Shown piece by piece: positions 1 through 6,977 of a stretch of 22,061 bases of DNA. The notes beneath the pieces are model-generated. The model saw only the letters and a list, made by a program, of their open reading frames with translations. It did no database searches and had not been told where the DNA came from. Source of the stretch: Elusimicrobiota bacterium (GTDB lineage: Bacteria; Elusimicrobiota; Elusimicrobia; Elusimicrobiales; UBA9959); contig DMES01000075.1 of the NCBI GenBank assembly GCA_003450815.1, positions 1 through 22,061 of the forward strand. Reading direction: 5' to 3'. A program made the position numbers and the translations under genes. Position 1 is the first letter of the stretch, and the number at the start of each line of letters is the position of its first letter.

Positions 1-112
1 CATGGGCAACTGCGCTTTTCAGGCTAACACAAACCCCCGACAGGACCCGCGCCAGTATAGCTTGGACGATATTTAAATTGTTTTAGGTGTCCCATTGCGG
101 AAGTCAGGAAAT

Positions 113-142
113 AAAAAAGCGGAACATTCGCTCCGCTTTTTT
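113..142 (-). terminator. Rho-independent terminator downstream of tolB
   Basis: A perfect 11-bp stem (AAAAAAGCGGA at 113-123 pairing with TCCGCTTTTTT at 132-142) encloses an 8-nt loop. It carries a T run on either strand, so it can terminate transcription in both directions. It lies about 40 nt beyond the tolB stop codon and is the natural end of the pal-cpoB-tolB transcript. A gene converging from left of the window could also use it. Confidence 0.85.
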
Positions 143-146
143 GCAA

Positions 147-178
147 CTATACCCTCTACCCTATCCCTTATACCCTTC
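147..178. repeat. Degenerate TATACCC heptamer array 1 (3' of tolB)
   Basis: Four CCC runs separated by 3-5 nt A/T-rich spacers form a degenerate member of the TATACCC repeat family. It begins ACTATACCC, like the arrays inside the two signal peptides. It stops 2 nt from the tolB stop codon and lies between that stop and the terminator hairpin. Read on the tolB sense strand it is G-rich, with four GGG runs and loops of 3-5 nt, which fits the G-quadruplex pattern. Confidence 0.75.
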
Positions 179-180
179 CG

Positions 181-1470
181 TCACGGCCCCCAGTTCGGGG
201 TATAGGACTTGCCTTCGAGCTCCACAAGGGGATGTGGGGCGCTGCCGTCGGAGTCCATTATAAAAATTTCCCTGCGGCTGCGTCTTGTTGAGGTAAAGGC
301 TATAAAGCGGCCGTCCGGGGACCAGGAGGGGTCTTCATTATGCCCCGCTTTATTAGTGAGGCGCCGCACCTGTCCGCCAGTGAGATCGGTCAGGAAAATA
401 TTTAGATTTTCCTTCGCGGTTTCGCGGCCGGCAAATACTATCCAGTCGCCCGCCGGAGACCATGAGGGCGAATCGCACCAGTTCATTCGTGTCAGGCGGC
501 GTATTTTGCCCGAGTCCGTATCAAGCACATGCACCTGGGGGCTGCCGGAGCGGTTTGAAATAAAAGCTATCTGTTTGCCGTCTGGAGAATAGGTGGGGGA
601 GGAACTTACCGCGAAGCCTTTTAAAAGTTTCTTGTGTTGTTTGGTAACCACGTCAAGAGCGCAGATATTGGGGTCTTCGCCCAGCGACAAAGTCATTACC
701 ATGGTCGTTCCGTCGGGCGAAAGTCCGCCGGGGATGTTTAAACCCTGAAAGGTTGTGAAGGGGCGGATCTTGCCGGCTTTCATGTCAATTTCAAACATAT
801 CGGGGTTGCCGTAGCGGTAGGTGGTGTAATAAATGCGCGAAGCGTCCTGTGACCAGCGCGGCAGAAGAGCTATTGATTTATCGTGGGTGAGCCGGGTGAG
901 ATTTTCGCCATCGTAGTCAACGGAGTAAATTTCCTTGTTGCCGGTGGCATTGTTCGCGAAGGCAAGCTTTGAATGGGCGATTCCCCTGCGTCCTGTCAGA
1001 CGCATTACAGTATCGTCCGCAAAAAGGTGCGCCGCGCGCCTGAGGGCGCGGGGTTCGCCCTGATAATACTTGTCAAGCAGCACATGTCCGGTTTCCAAGT
1101 CGTAAATTCTGCCTGAAAAAGTCCATACTTTTCCCAGATCCGAGGCCTTGGCGGTAATAAGATGGCCGGCCAGATTTTTCCAAAATGCCATAGCCTCGGG
1201 GCCGGAGCTTAAATTGACGGCATTCAGCGGCTCTTCTTTTAAATCGAAATATCTGGAGTAAAGCAGGTCCGCGCGCACTATTTCGCGGAAAGTCTCCGCC
1301 AGTTTCAGATCCTCCGGAGAGTCCAGGCGCGTTGGTAAAAAAGAGGCCAGGGCCAGCGCGGTTTTTGGGATTTCTTTCCGGCCTTCCACGCCTATATAAA
1401 CTTCCGTCTCCGCGCGGGCGGCTTCGGCGCAAAAAAGCGGAAATATAGTCAGAATGAGCAGTTTTTTCAT
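181..1470 (-). CDS. tolB: Tol-Pal system periplasmic protein TolB
   Basis: This is the periplasmic Tol-Pal component that binds Pal and the Tol inner-membrane complex to keep the outer membrane attached during division. The 429-residue length is normal for TolB. A Sec signal peptide covers residues 1-20, with cleavage predicted after ARA. Residues about 21-160 are the TolB N-terminal alpha/beta domain. From about 167 on there are six WD40-like (PD40) propeller blades with repeated motifs such as SPDGKQIAF, SPAGDWIVF and SPDGRFIAF, each ending in a RRLT-like strand. It ends ...YTPNWGP. No strong Shine-Dalgarno precedes the ATG, and a 93-nt spacer carrying a heptamer array separates it from cpoB, so it is probably cotranscribed with pal and cpoB. 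Identity is secure from the fold pattern and neighbours. Confidence 0.93.
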   Translation of the reverse strand: MKKLLILTIFPLFCAEAARAETEVYIGVEGRKEIPKTALALASFLPTRLDSPEDLKLAETFREIVRADLLYSRYFDLKEEPLNAVNLSSGPEAMAFWKNLAGHLITAKASDLGKVWTFSGRIYDLETGHVLLDKYYQGEPRALRRAAHLFADDTVMRLTGRRGIAHSKLAFANNATGNKEIYSVDYDGENLTRLTHDKSIALLPRWSQDASRIYYTTYRYGNPDMFEIDMKAGKIRPFTTFQGLNIPGGLSPDGTTMVMTLSLGEDPNICALDVVTKQHKKLLKGFAVSSSPTYSPDGKQIAFISNRSGSPQVHVLDTDSGKIRRLTRMNWCDSPSWSPAGDWIVFAGRETAKENLNIFLTDLTGGQVRRLTNKAGHNEDPSWSPDGRFIAFTSTRRSRREIFIMDSDGSAPHPLVELEGKSYTPNWGP

Positions 1471-1511
1471 GGGTTTAAATAGCGCTGAAGAGGCGGGATT
1501 ATGGTCAGGTT

Positions 1512-1560
1512 TAAGGATTTCCTTATACCCTATTCGCTATTCCCTATCCCCTCTACCCTG
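1512..1560. repeat. Heptamer array 2 with adjoining TAAGGATTTCCTT (3' of cpoB)
   Basis: Degenerate TATACCC-family units fill about 1525-1560. They are preceded directly by TAAGGATTTCCTT (1512-1524), a 13-mer that also adjoins the array after the giant gene (20404-20416). The array ends 3 nt from the cpoB stop codon and is G-rich on the cpoB sense strand. One loop is about 11 nt, so its G-quadruplex match is weaker than that of the other stop-adjacent arrays. Confidence 0.7.
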
Positions 1561-1563
1561 CTT

Positions 1564-2316
1564 TTACCTGGGAGTGCGATTTTTTGCCTTGCGCGCTTCG
1601 GCTTTGAAGGGGGTAAGCTTTAAAAGGTACTCTCTTGCTGTTTTAGCCTCGGCTGATCTGGGGAAATCCGCTTCTATGGACTGCAGGTAATCGATAGCCT
1701 CGCCCTTTTTATCCTCGGGCAGCTTCAATATGGAAAGCGCGTATTTAAGGCGGATAACCGGCACGCGCGTGGATTTGGGATATTTTTCCAGCGTGGTCGC
1801 GTAGGCCAGCGCCGCCTCTTTCCAATGTCCTTTAAGATATAGCGATTCGCCCAGGTAATAATAAGCGCCTTCCGCCATATCGCCAGCGGGGAAGCGGGAA
1901 AGGTAATTTTTAAAACCGCTGACTGAGGCGTCAAAGTTGTTGTTGAGGAAAGCGGAGTATGCGTCGTTATATATTTTGGCGGGAAGCAGGGCGATTTCCA
2001 CCTCTTCCTGCTGTTTTTTTATGGTCTGGCCGATTGCGCTTACACGCTTGTTCATGCCTGAGTCCAGGTCGTCCAGGCGCGAGGAAAGCTTTTCCATGCG
2101 AAAGGTGATGTCTTTCAGGTTTTCCGAGAATACATTCAGACTTGTGGAGAGGTTGTCCATCTTCACGGCCAGATCAGCCTGATTTTTTTGCATATTGTTC
2201 AGGTTGGAGTTCAGGTCGTCCATCTGGCTCTGCATCTGCAGCATATCGCGCTGGGTGGCTACGCAGCCGACGGTGGCCAATAGCGCCGGGAACAAGATCA
2301 GATGCCTTTTTAACAT
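1564..2316 (-). CDS. cpoB: Cell division coordinator CpoB / YbgF-like TPR lipoprotein
   Basis: This 250-residue protein belongs to the CpoB/YbgF family of Tol-Pal partners, which couple outer-membrane constriction to peptidoglycan synthesis. Residues 1-18 form a signal peptide with a lipobox-like TVGC, so Cys18 may be lipidated (CpoB of E. coli is a soluble periplasmic protein, so this would be a variation). Residues about 25-110 are a heptad-patterned coiled coil rich in Q, N, D and L. Residues about 115-235 form tetratricopeptide repeats, with motifs AYSAFLNNNFDASVSGFKNY and GAYYYLGESLYLKGHWKEAA. The start lies only 3 nt after the pal stop codon, so translation is probably coupled to pal. 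The basic tail (EARKAKNRTPR) ends right at a heptamer array. Confidence 0.88.
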   Translation of the reverse strand: MLKRHLILFPALLATVGCVATQRDMLQMQSQMDDLNSNLNNMQKNQADLAVKMDNLSTSLNVFSENLKDITFRMEKLSSRLDDLDSGMNKRVSAIGQTIKKQQEEVEIALLPAKIYNDAYSAFLNNNFDASVSGFKNYLSRFPAGDMAEGAYYYLGESLYLKGHWKEAALAYATTLEKYPKSTRVPVIRLKYALSILKLPEDKKGEAIDYLQSIEADFPRSAEAKTAREYLLKLTPFKAEARKAKNRTPR

Positions 2317-2319
2317 ATG

Positions 2320-2862
2320 TTATTTCGCCCTTATTTTAGTTTCAGCGCGCCTGTTGCTCTGCCAGCAGGTTTCGGTTTCCTCTTCACAGACGGGCTTTTC
2401 CTTGCCGTAGGAAATGGTGCCTAGAGAATTCTCCGCGACGCCAAGGCGGACATAATAGTCGCGCACCTCTTTGGCCCTTTTCTGGCCAAGCGCGAGGTTG
2501 TATTCAATTGTGCCGCGCTGGTCGCAATGTCCTTCTACCATCACGACCCAGTCTTTGTGGGCCTTTAGGACATCGGCGTTGTTCTGAAGAGTTTGCCTTG
2601 TGGTTTCGGGCAGAGTGTAGCTGTCCAGGTCAAAATTGACGGTTGCAATATTGTCGTGTGAAACAAATTCCGCGCCGCGTATGTTAGCCTCGTAGTCGGC
2701 GGTGTCAGTGCTTTCCTGTACCTCAAGGGCAGGGTTGGATGTAGTGTCAGTGACCATATCGGTTTTGGCTCCGGCGGCATTTTTTAGGTTTTTGTTGCCG
2801 CAGGAAGCAAGCCCAAGCGCTAATATCGGCAAAGCGGCCAAAACTAAAAGTCTGGTTTTCAT
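2320..2862 (-). CDS. pal: Peptidoglycan-associated lipoprotein Pal
   Basis: This outer-membrane lipoprotein binds peptidoglycan through an OmpA-like domain and is the membrane anchor of the Tol system. I chose the ATG at 2862. A GGAGG (CCTCC at 2868-2872 on the plus strand) sits 5 nt upstream of it, whereas the TTG one codon earlier would leave only 2 nt. The product is 180 residues with a signal peptide and lipobox LASC (lipidated Cys21), then a T/E/D-rich linker, then the OmpA domain from about residue 70. That domain has the Pal signature: TVNFDLDSYTL, VEGHCDQRGTIEYNLALGQK and NRRAETKI near the end. A 66-nt gap separates it from the synthetase gene upstream. It is the first gene of the pal-cpoB-tolB cluster. 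Confidence 0.93.
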   Translation of the reverse strand: MKTRLLVLAALPILALGLASCGNKNLKNAAGAKTDMVTDTTSNPALEVQESTDTADYEANIRGAEFVSHDNIATVNFDLDSYTLPETTRQTLQNNADVLKAHKDWVVMVEGHCDQRGTIEYNLALGQKRAKEVRDYYVRLGVAENSLGTISYGKEKPVCEEETETCWQSNRRAETKIRAK

Positions 2863-2928
2863 CAATTCCTCCGTGTGTCTTACCCCAGCCTGTATAATCT
2901 ATAAAAAAAACGGACAAAATACAACTTC

Positions 2929-3894
2929 TTACGCCGTCCTTTCGATCAGCGCGTTTATATAATTTTTTAATTCCGCGGCGCAGTCTTTTTCAGGCAGCAG
3001 CTCTATCAGCGGAAAGATGGCTGTTCGCGCGCGCTCGCGCGCTTTTTCCCTGGCAGCTTTTGCAAAACCTCTTTTTACCACTATGTCGGCCGCGCTTATC
3101 GCGCTTATTAAATCTCTTGAGCCGGAGGCGGCAAAAGCGGCCATAAGTTTTTCAAGCTCAGGTCCGGAAACTTTGTCTTTAAGCGCCAAAATAAGCGGCA
3201 GGGTGCGTTTACCGTCAAAAATATCTTTAAATTTATCTTTGCCGGAGTTCGACGTTTCGCTTTCAAAATCAAGCGTGTCATCCACCAGTTGAAAGCATAC
3301 GCCTGTTTCCTCTCCAAGCCGGGCGCAGGGTTCAAATAGAGCGGTTTTTTTTGCGAGGCGGGAGAGGGTCAGCGCGCACCAGCGGAATAAAGCGCCGGTT
3401 TTTAGCGCGGTAATGCGGTAAAGTTCTTCTTCACCGGAGTTCAGGCCTTTTGAGTTTTCTTCAAGCAGGGCGCCTTCGGTCATACGGCGCACGGCGTTCA
3501 CCAGCTCTTTGTCTGTGCCCGGAGCGATCTGTGCGGCCCGGTCAAAGGCAATGGCTACCATCAGGTCGCCTACAAGTATGGCCTTATTTACGCCCAAAGA
3601 AGTGTTAAGTGTGGGAACGCCCCTTCTGGATGAGGCTTTGTCAACGCAGTCATCATGTAAAAGAGAGGCCGTGTGTGTAAGTTCGGCGGTAACACCCACC
3701 CGCTCCGAGAGCTGGCGTTTAATGCCAAGGGCATCCCCCATCAGAATTGAAAAGCGGGCCCTGGCGGCCTTGCCCAGAAAATTGAAAGGGATCCGGCTTA
3801 TGTCAAAAATAGCAGGGTCGATGCCGCGTAAAAGTCTGCCGATCCCATCATCCACCTGTTGCAGCGAGAGCGCCAGTCCGTCGGTTTTAAGCAT
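2929..3894 (-). CDS. Trans-isoprenyl diphosphate (polyprenyl) synthetase
   Basis: This all-alpha prenyltransferase condenses isopentenyl diphosphate onto an allylic diphosphate to make a linear polyprenyl chain, probably for quinone side chains (octaprenyl synthase-like) or another lipid carrier. The 321-residue length fits the family. Both Asp-rich metal-binding motifs are intact: DDCVD at residues 81-85, and DDTLD at 205-209 in the context FQLVDDTLDF. The conserved KTG (165-167) and a GD near 109-110 are also present. Chain length cannot be read from sequence by eye; the small residues before the first motif (TASLLHDD) favour a long-chain rather than farnesyl/geranylgeranyl product, but this is weak. 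An in-frame stop lies about 25 nt upstream of the ATG, and no strong Shine-Dalgarno is visible. Confidence 0.88.
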   Translation of the reverse strand: MLKTDGLALSLQQVDDGIGRLLRGIDPAIFDISRIPFNFLGKAARARFSILMGDALGIKRQLSERVGVTAELTHTASLLHDDCVDKASSRRGVPTLNTSLGVNKAILVGDLMVAIAFDRAAQIAPGTDKELVNAVRRMTEGALLEENSKGLNSGEEELYRITALKTGALFRWCALTLSRLAKKTALFEPCARLGEETGVCFQLVDDTLDFESETSNSGKDKFKDIFDGKRTLPLILALKDKVSGPELEKLMAAFAASGSRDLISAISAADIVVKRGFAKAAREKARERARTAIFPLIELLPEKDCAAELKNYINALIERTA

Positions 3895-3915
3895 ATAGGT
3901 TACCGCTTCTTTCGT

Positions 3916-3924
3916 ATTTTAGCA
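3916..3924 (-). promoter_or_regulatory. Possible extended -10 for the synthetase gene
   Basis: On the minus strand TGCTAAAAT forms an extended -10 (TGN followed by TAAAAT) about 22 nt before the synthetase start codon, which would give a very short leader. No convincing -35 lies 16-18 nt upstream, so the call rests on one box only. Confidence 0.3.
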
Positions 3925-4018
3925 TTTTGTCCGCAGTGCGTTGGCTCTATTCAAAGAATTTCAAGTACGCTGATAGACGCTAATTTTATGTTGTGTATCC
4001 AAAGTCACACTTTTTTTA

Positions 4019-4048
4019 TTGACAAGTTCCAACAAGGATGCCTATAAT
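4019..4048 (+). promoter_or_regulatory. Consensus sigma70-type promoter of the surface-protein locus
   Basis: A perfect TTGACA (4019-4024) and a perfect TATAAT (4043-4048) are separated by 18 nt. Transcription would start near 4055, about 85 nt before the FecR-domain gene. Both boxes match the consensus exactly, so strong vegetative transcription of the downstream plus-strand genes is expected. The 246-nt intergenic region (3895-4140) is divergent, with the synthetase gene leaving on the other strand. Confidence 0.85.
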
Positions 4049-4055
4049 AGAAATA

Positions 4056-4136
4056 TCCCAATATCCTGAGCAAGTTGGGAACATATTTTGTTTTCGGGGG
4101 ATGAAATAAAACTTCCTTAAATAACTCCAAGGAGTT
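4056..4136 (+). promoter_or_regulatory. Structured 5' leader with Shine-Dalgarno in an inverted repeat
   Basis: The leader has a 6-bp stem TCCCAA (4056-4061)/TTGGGA (4075-4080) with a 13-nt loop right after the predicted start site. Just before the FecR gene, the ribosome-binding site AAGGAG (4129-4134) lies within the palindrome AACTCCAAGGAGTT (4123-4136). It can alternatively pair through AAGGA with TCCTT at 4114-4118. The 2-nt loop of the palindrome is tight, so the second pairing may be the more realistic one. This could modulate translation, but no known riboswitch is recognised. Confidence 0.4.
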
Positions 4137-4140
4137 CAAA

Positions 4141-5610
4141 ATGAAATACCTTTTATCTTTGATCTTGGCTTTTGTCTTTTCCGGCTTTGTCCAGGCCGCT
4201 TATATTTCCATCTGGCGCGGAGAGGTGGAAGTGAAGAAGGCAGGCGCTGACAAGTGGGAGCGCGTATTACGCGGAGAAAAGACGATGCTCGCTTCAGGGG
4301 ACGAATTGCGTACGGCGCGCGCCTCTACTGTTGAAGTTTTAATGGACGACGGCTCAAAGGTTAAAATGGCCCCGCTTTCAGCTTTTAAAATGACCGAAAA
4401 CAATGAGGCGGCGTCTTTGCAGCTGTATTTCGGCAGGGTTCGTTCCTGGGTTAAAAAATTTACCAAAAAATTTGAGGTCAGAACGCCGTCCGCCGTCTGC
4501 GCCGTGCGCGGCACGGATTTTACGGTTTCGGCGGATGCGGAGGGGAACACCAAGGTTGAAGTGTACGAAGGCAGCGTTCTTGCCGGCGACAGCTCGGGCG
4601 CCACGGGCCTGATAACGCAGGGACAATTTACCGAAATACCGAAAGGCGGGAAAATGAAGGAGCCGCATAACAACCCGAATCCGCCCGGCAACCTGAACAC
4701 CTCTATCGGAGACGCGAAAGCGCTTGCCAGGCGCGAGATTTATAACGAGATGTCAAAAGAGGATGTTCTGGCTTCCGCCCAGGCCGAAATACAGTCGGCC
4801 GAATATCAGAACCGCAAGGTGGCTATAGACGCTTTCGGCAACCGCGTACGGATGGAGGAATATATAGTAAGGCCGGCGGAGGACCAGTTTAAATATGTGG
4901 TTTTAAACACCCGCGCCGCCCGCTTTGATTTCGGCAAGATACTTTTTACTTTCAACAATGCGCTGCCGTCGGATCTGTCGCTGGCCACAAAAAACATGAT
5001 TTCCGCGTACGGTTCCACCCGGCCTGAATGGGAACTGACGGAGATCAACAGCATTATGTCAAATACCCTGGATAAGATGACGGAAGACGCCTCCGGCGGG
5101 AAAATGGTGCCCGATGACGCGGGTTCTCCCACTGTCTGGACGCATTTTTTCTCCAACTATGCCGTTTACGCGTACGGCTGGCAAGAGGGGGACAATCCCG
5201 CGGCGGTTCCGAACGGCGGTATGGGCACAATGCTCTGGTCGTTCAACGACTCCAACTCCGACAATACGGTGCAGGGCGGGGAGATTTCATATCTTGGCCC
5301 CAGCGGCCCCTGCGTCACGGCGCCCACTGGCGGGGTCACTTCGCCTTCGGGGGATGATGTTTTCCATACCATTACCCGCAATACTTATTCGGACGGCACC
5401 TGGATTTCGGCGGAAGACTATGTGCTTTTTGACAACGGCAAAATACTCAGCACCGGCGATTTGGCCAGTACGCTGGGCTCCAATATGGACAAAGTCACCG
5501 ATAAGCTGAATTTTGAGCGGATATACACCAGTTCGCTTTTTGGCGGCCGGAAGATAGATCTTGAGTATTCCGCCAAGCTGTTGAAAGATGCGGGGCTGCT
5601 GAGGTTTTAG
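4141..5610 (+). CDS. Secreted FecR-domain protein
   Basis: This 489-residue exported protein has a signal peptide at residues 1-19 or 1-20, with cleavage after VQA or QAA. Residues about 25-150 form a FecR domain (beta-sandwich), with GDELRTARASTVEVLMDDGS and the signature VRTPSAVCAVRGTDF at 113-127, which resembles the FecR consensus TP.AV.GVRGTEF. Unlike classical FecR there is no N-terminal cytoplasmic anti-sigma tail, so it is not a sigma regulator. Stand-alone FecR domains of this kind are extracytoplasmic and often sit with surface proteins. Residues about 190-489 resemble nothing I recognise; they include a D/N/G-rich stretch (about 350-400) and a C-terminus ending LLRF. It is the first gene after a strong promoter and carries AAGGAG 6 nt before ATG. 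Confidence 0.8.
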   Translation: MKYLLSLILAFVFSGFVQAAYISIWRGEVEVKKAGADKWERVLRGEKTMLASGDELRTARASTVEVLMDDGSKVKMAPLSAFKMTENNEAASLQLYFGRVRSWVKKFTKKFEVRTPSAVCAVRGTDFTVSADAEGNTKVEVYEGSVLAGDSSGATGLITQGQFTEIPKGGKMKEPHNNPNPPGNLNTSIGDAKALARREIYNEMSKEDVLASAQAEIQSAEYQNRKVAIDAFGNRVRMEEYIVRPAEDQFKYVVLNTRAARFDFGKILFTFNNALPSDLSLATKNMISAYGSTRPEWELTEINSIMSNTLDKMTEDASGGKMVPDDAGSPTVWTHFFSNYAVYAYGWQEGDNPAAVPNGGMGTMLWSFNDSNSDNTVQGGEISYLGPSGPCVTAPTGGVTSPSGDDVFHTITRNTYSDGTWISAEDYVLFDNGKILSTGDLASTLGSNMDKVTDKLNFERIYTSSLFGGRKIDLEYSAKLLKDAGLLRF

Positions 5611-5614
5611 CGGC

Positions 5615-5651
5615 AGGGTGGAGGGTATAGGGGAGAGGGGATAGGGTGGGG
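5615..5651. repeat. Heptamer array 3, G-rich in sense (3' of the FecR gene)
   Basis: Five runs of three or four G separated by loops of 1-5 nt begin 4 nt after the FecR gene stop codon. It is the same GGGTATA family as the other arrays and fits the intramolecular G-quadruplex pattern. It is oppositely oriented to the C-rich array at 5746-5770, so the two can pair in RNA or DNA around the ribosome-binding site of the barrel gene. Confidence 0.75.
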
Positions 5652-5688
5652 AAATCGGAAAGATACTTATTTTTTTAGGAGGTCGGTA

Positions 5689-5793
5689 ATGAAAGAAGCG
5701 CTTAACTGGATGAAAAAGCACAAATATATTGTTCTTTTGGCTTTTACTATACCCTATACCCTATACCCTTTCTTTTCGCCGGAATTAAATTGA
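5689..5793 (+). pseudogene. Out-of-frame signal peptide of the beta-barrel gene (34 residues)
   Basis: An ideal AGGAGG (5677-5682) sits 6 nt before this ATG. The peptide begins MKEALNWMKKHKYIVLLAFT, a basic N-region and hydrophobic core typical of a Sec signal. It then reads IPYTLYP from the heptamer array and stops at TGA (5791-5793) after FFSPELN. The barrel gene is in another frame. Adding one 7-nt unit would join them into a 416-residue precursor reading ...IPYTLYPIPFLFAGIKLTP, with a plausible cleavage site near FAG. So this is the detached start of the next gene, separated by a repeat-length frameshift that could be a real ON/OFF state or an assembly artefact. As written, TGA overlaps a TTG codon (TTGA), which might allow weak reinitiation. 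Confidence 0.8.
5746..5770. repeat. Heptamer array 4 inside the barrel signal peptide
   Basis: One ACTATACCC is followed by two perfect TATACCC units and TT, giving 23 nt up to the last CCC. It is the most regular array in the window. It lies in the hydrophobic core of the signal peptide and its length sets the reading frame: 23 nt is out of frame, while 30 nt (one more unit) or 9 nt (two fewer) would be in frame. Confidence 0.9.
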
Positions 5794-6932
5794 CGCCCGT
5801 AATGGATTTGTCTGTACTTGGCGGCAAATATTATCTTGACTCAGACGCAGCCTCTTTTCAGGGCCGCGTTGACGCCTTTTTTTCTCCGGTTATAAAGTTT
5901 TCAGACTCGCACGAGTTTGTGCCGGTTTATTCTGGGAATTACTCCGGCACGCAGGATATACAGGAACTTGTCGGCGGCGGAGTGCTCACCCGCCAGCGCC
6001 AGTCACAAACCCTTTCATTCAAATATGTTTACACCAGCGAGTTCAATAAGTATAAAACCAGATATTCCTCTTCAAAAGCCCTGGTTAAGGAAACTAAAGA
6101 CGAGAAATGGAATAAAGGGCTGTTTGATTACAAAACCATGTCTTTCGGCTTTGAGGCGGAACAGGAACGCCCGCGCGGCACCTATAGCGAAGCCTATGAT
6201 TTTTACCAGGTTAAATACCCTAATTACGCCACCTTGCTTTCACAGTCGGACACTGTAATAGACACTACCACGTTTAACGAGCTTTCCGCGAATGCCGGCA
6301 CTAACACTATGGACAATACAAGTCACCGTGTGTCCTTTGGCTACACCTGGTTTCCTGAACCGCTGGTGATGAACGCCTCTTATGACTTTACCTACCGCGC
6401 ATATGGAGACCAGGCGCTGGTTGCCAACCCCGCCACCGGCCAATCTCCTTTCACTAGCGGCAAGCGTCATGACCTGGTGCACTCCCTGGCATTAAAGATA
6501 TCGCGGGATATGAAGCCGCTCCGCCTTTCACTTAACTCAAGCGCTTCCTGGCTTAATTCAAACCAGAACTCCTACGATTCCTCACGGACGAAGTACATAA
6601 AGGATTATTACAGTTACATTGAACTTGGGCTCTCGCCCGCTATAAATTTTAACTTAAAGGACGGTGCGCAATTCGGTCTGGGAGTTGACTGGAAGAGGCT
6701 TTATTATCTTGGCCGTTTGAAACAGAATGAAGGCGGCAATTACGGCGCCTCAAAAATAAATCAGACCATCTGGCTGAGTTCGCTTTTTATCCGTTATCCG
6801 CTTACCAGTAACTTTTTTATCAGGGCTTCTTACAATTATCAGGTTTCATCCTCAAATATGCGTTATGAGGCCAACTACAGGTATAACTACAGGTCCAATA
6901 CTTATCTGGCGGGTGTGGAGTGGGAGTTTTAG
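5790..6932 (+). CDS. Outer-membrane beta-barrel protein, N-terminus frameshifted
   Basis: This frame gives 380 residues from a TTG that is almost certainly not the true start; the real start is the ATG at 5689 in another frame (see that entry). The protein is rich in Tyr, Phe, Ser and Asn and shows alternating amphipathic strands (for example HRVSFGYTWF, NASYDFTYRAYG, FFIRASYNYQVSS). It ends GVEWEF, with the C-terminal aromatic that BamA recognises in outer-membrane barrels. The family is not recognised; transport, pore or structural roles are all possible. It lies between the FecR-domain gene and the giant surface-protein gene on one strand, with gaps of 78 nt (to the leader ATG) and 159 nt. 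This suggests a shared operon and envelope role. In this frame the reading extends upstream only to 5706 without an ATG or GTG. Confidence 0.75.
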   Translation: MTPVMDLSVLGGKYYLDSDAASFQGRVDAFFSPVIKFSDSHEFVPVYSGNYSGTQDIQELVGGGVLTRQRQSQTLSFKYVYTSEFNKYKTRYSSSKALVKETKDEKWNKGLFDYKTMSFGFEAEQERPRGTYSEAYDFYQVKYPNYATLLSQSDTVIDTTTFNELSANAGTNTMDNTSHRVSFGYTWFPEPLVMNASYDFTYRAYGDQALVANPATGQSPFTSGKRHDLVHSLALKISRDMKPLRLSLNSSASWLNSNQNSYDSSRTKYIKDYYSYIELGLSPAINFNLKDGAQFGLGVDWKRLYYLGRLKQNEGGNYGASKINQTIWLSSLFIRYPLTSNFFIRASYNYQVSSSNMRYEANYRYNYRSNTYLAGVEWEF

Positions 6933-6949
6933 CGGCGCATTGCGCCGCT
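6931..6949 (+). terminator. Hairpin at the end of the barrel gene
   Basis: AGCGGCGCA (6931-6939) and TGCGCCGCT (6941-6949) are perfect inverted arms around one base, overlapping the barrel stop codon. In practice this is a stable GC-rich stem with a small loop. There is no T run after it, so it is more likely an mRNA 3'-end stabiliser or a weak attenuator than a full terminator. Confidence 0.4.
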
Positions 6950-6977
6950 GTCACAGGCGCACAAGTCACATGTCACA
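6950..6977. repeat. Three GTCACA direct repeats upstream of the giant gene
   Basis: GTCACA occurs at 6950-6955, 6965-6970 and 6972-6977, in the 159-nt gap before the giant gene. The spacing (15 and 7 nt) is not a helical-phase operator pattern. No good -35/-10 pair is visible between here and the start codon, so an independent promoter for the giant gene is not supported. Confidence 0.3.

Noticed and set aside
2863..2865. TTG one codon upstream as the pal start
   Set aside because: It leaves only 2 nt after GGAGG, whereas the following ATG at 2862 has 5 nt and gives the normal lipoprotein signal.
2885..2930. Terminator between the synthetase gene and pal (T run on the minus strand)
   Set aside because: The T run is preceded by only a 4-bp possible stem (GGAC/GTCC) with a loop of about 20 nt, too weak to call.
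4141..5610. FecR-type anti-sigma regulator of an ECF sigma factor
   Set aside because: There is no cytoplasmic anti-sigma domain, no internal transmembrane segment and no sigma factor gene nearby; the protein starts with a cleavable signal peptide.
5790..5792. TTG as the true start of the beta-barrel protein
   Set aside because: It has no ribosome-binding site and yields an outer-membrane barrel without a signal peptide. The leader at 5689 in another frame supplies both. Kept only as a possible reinitiation point.
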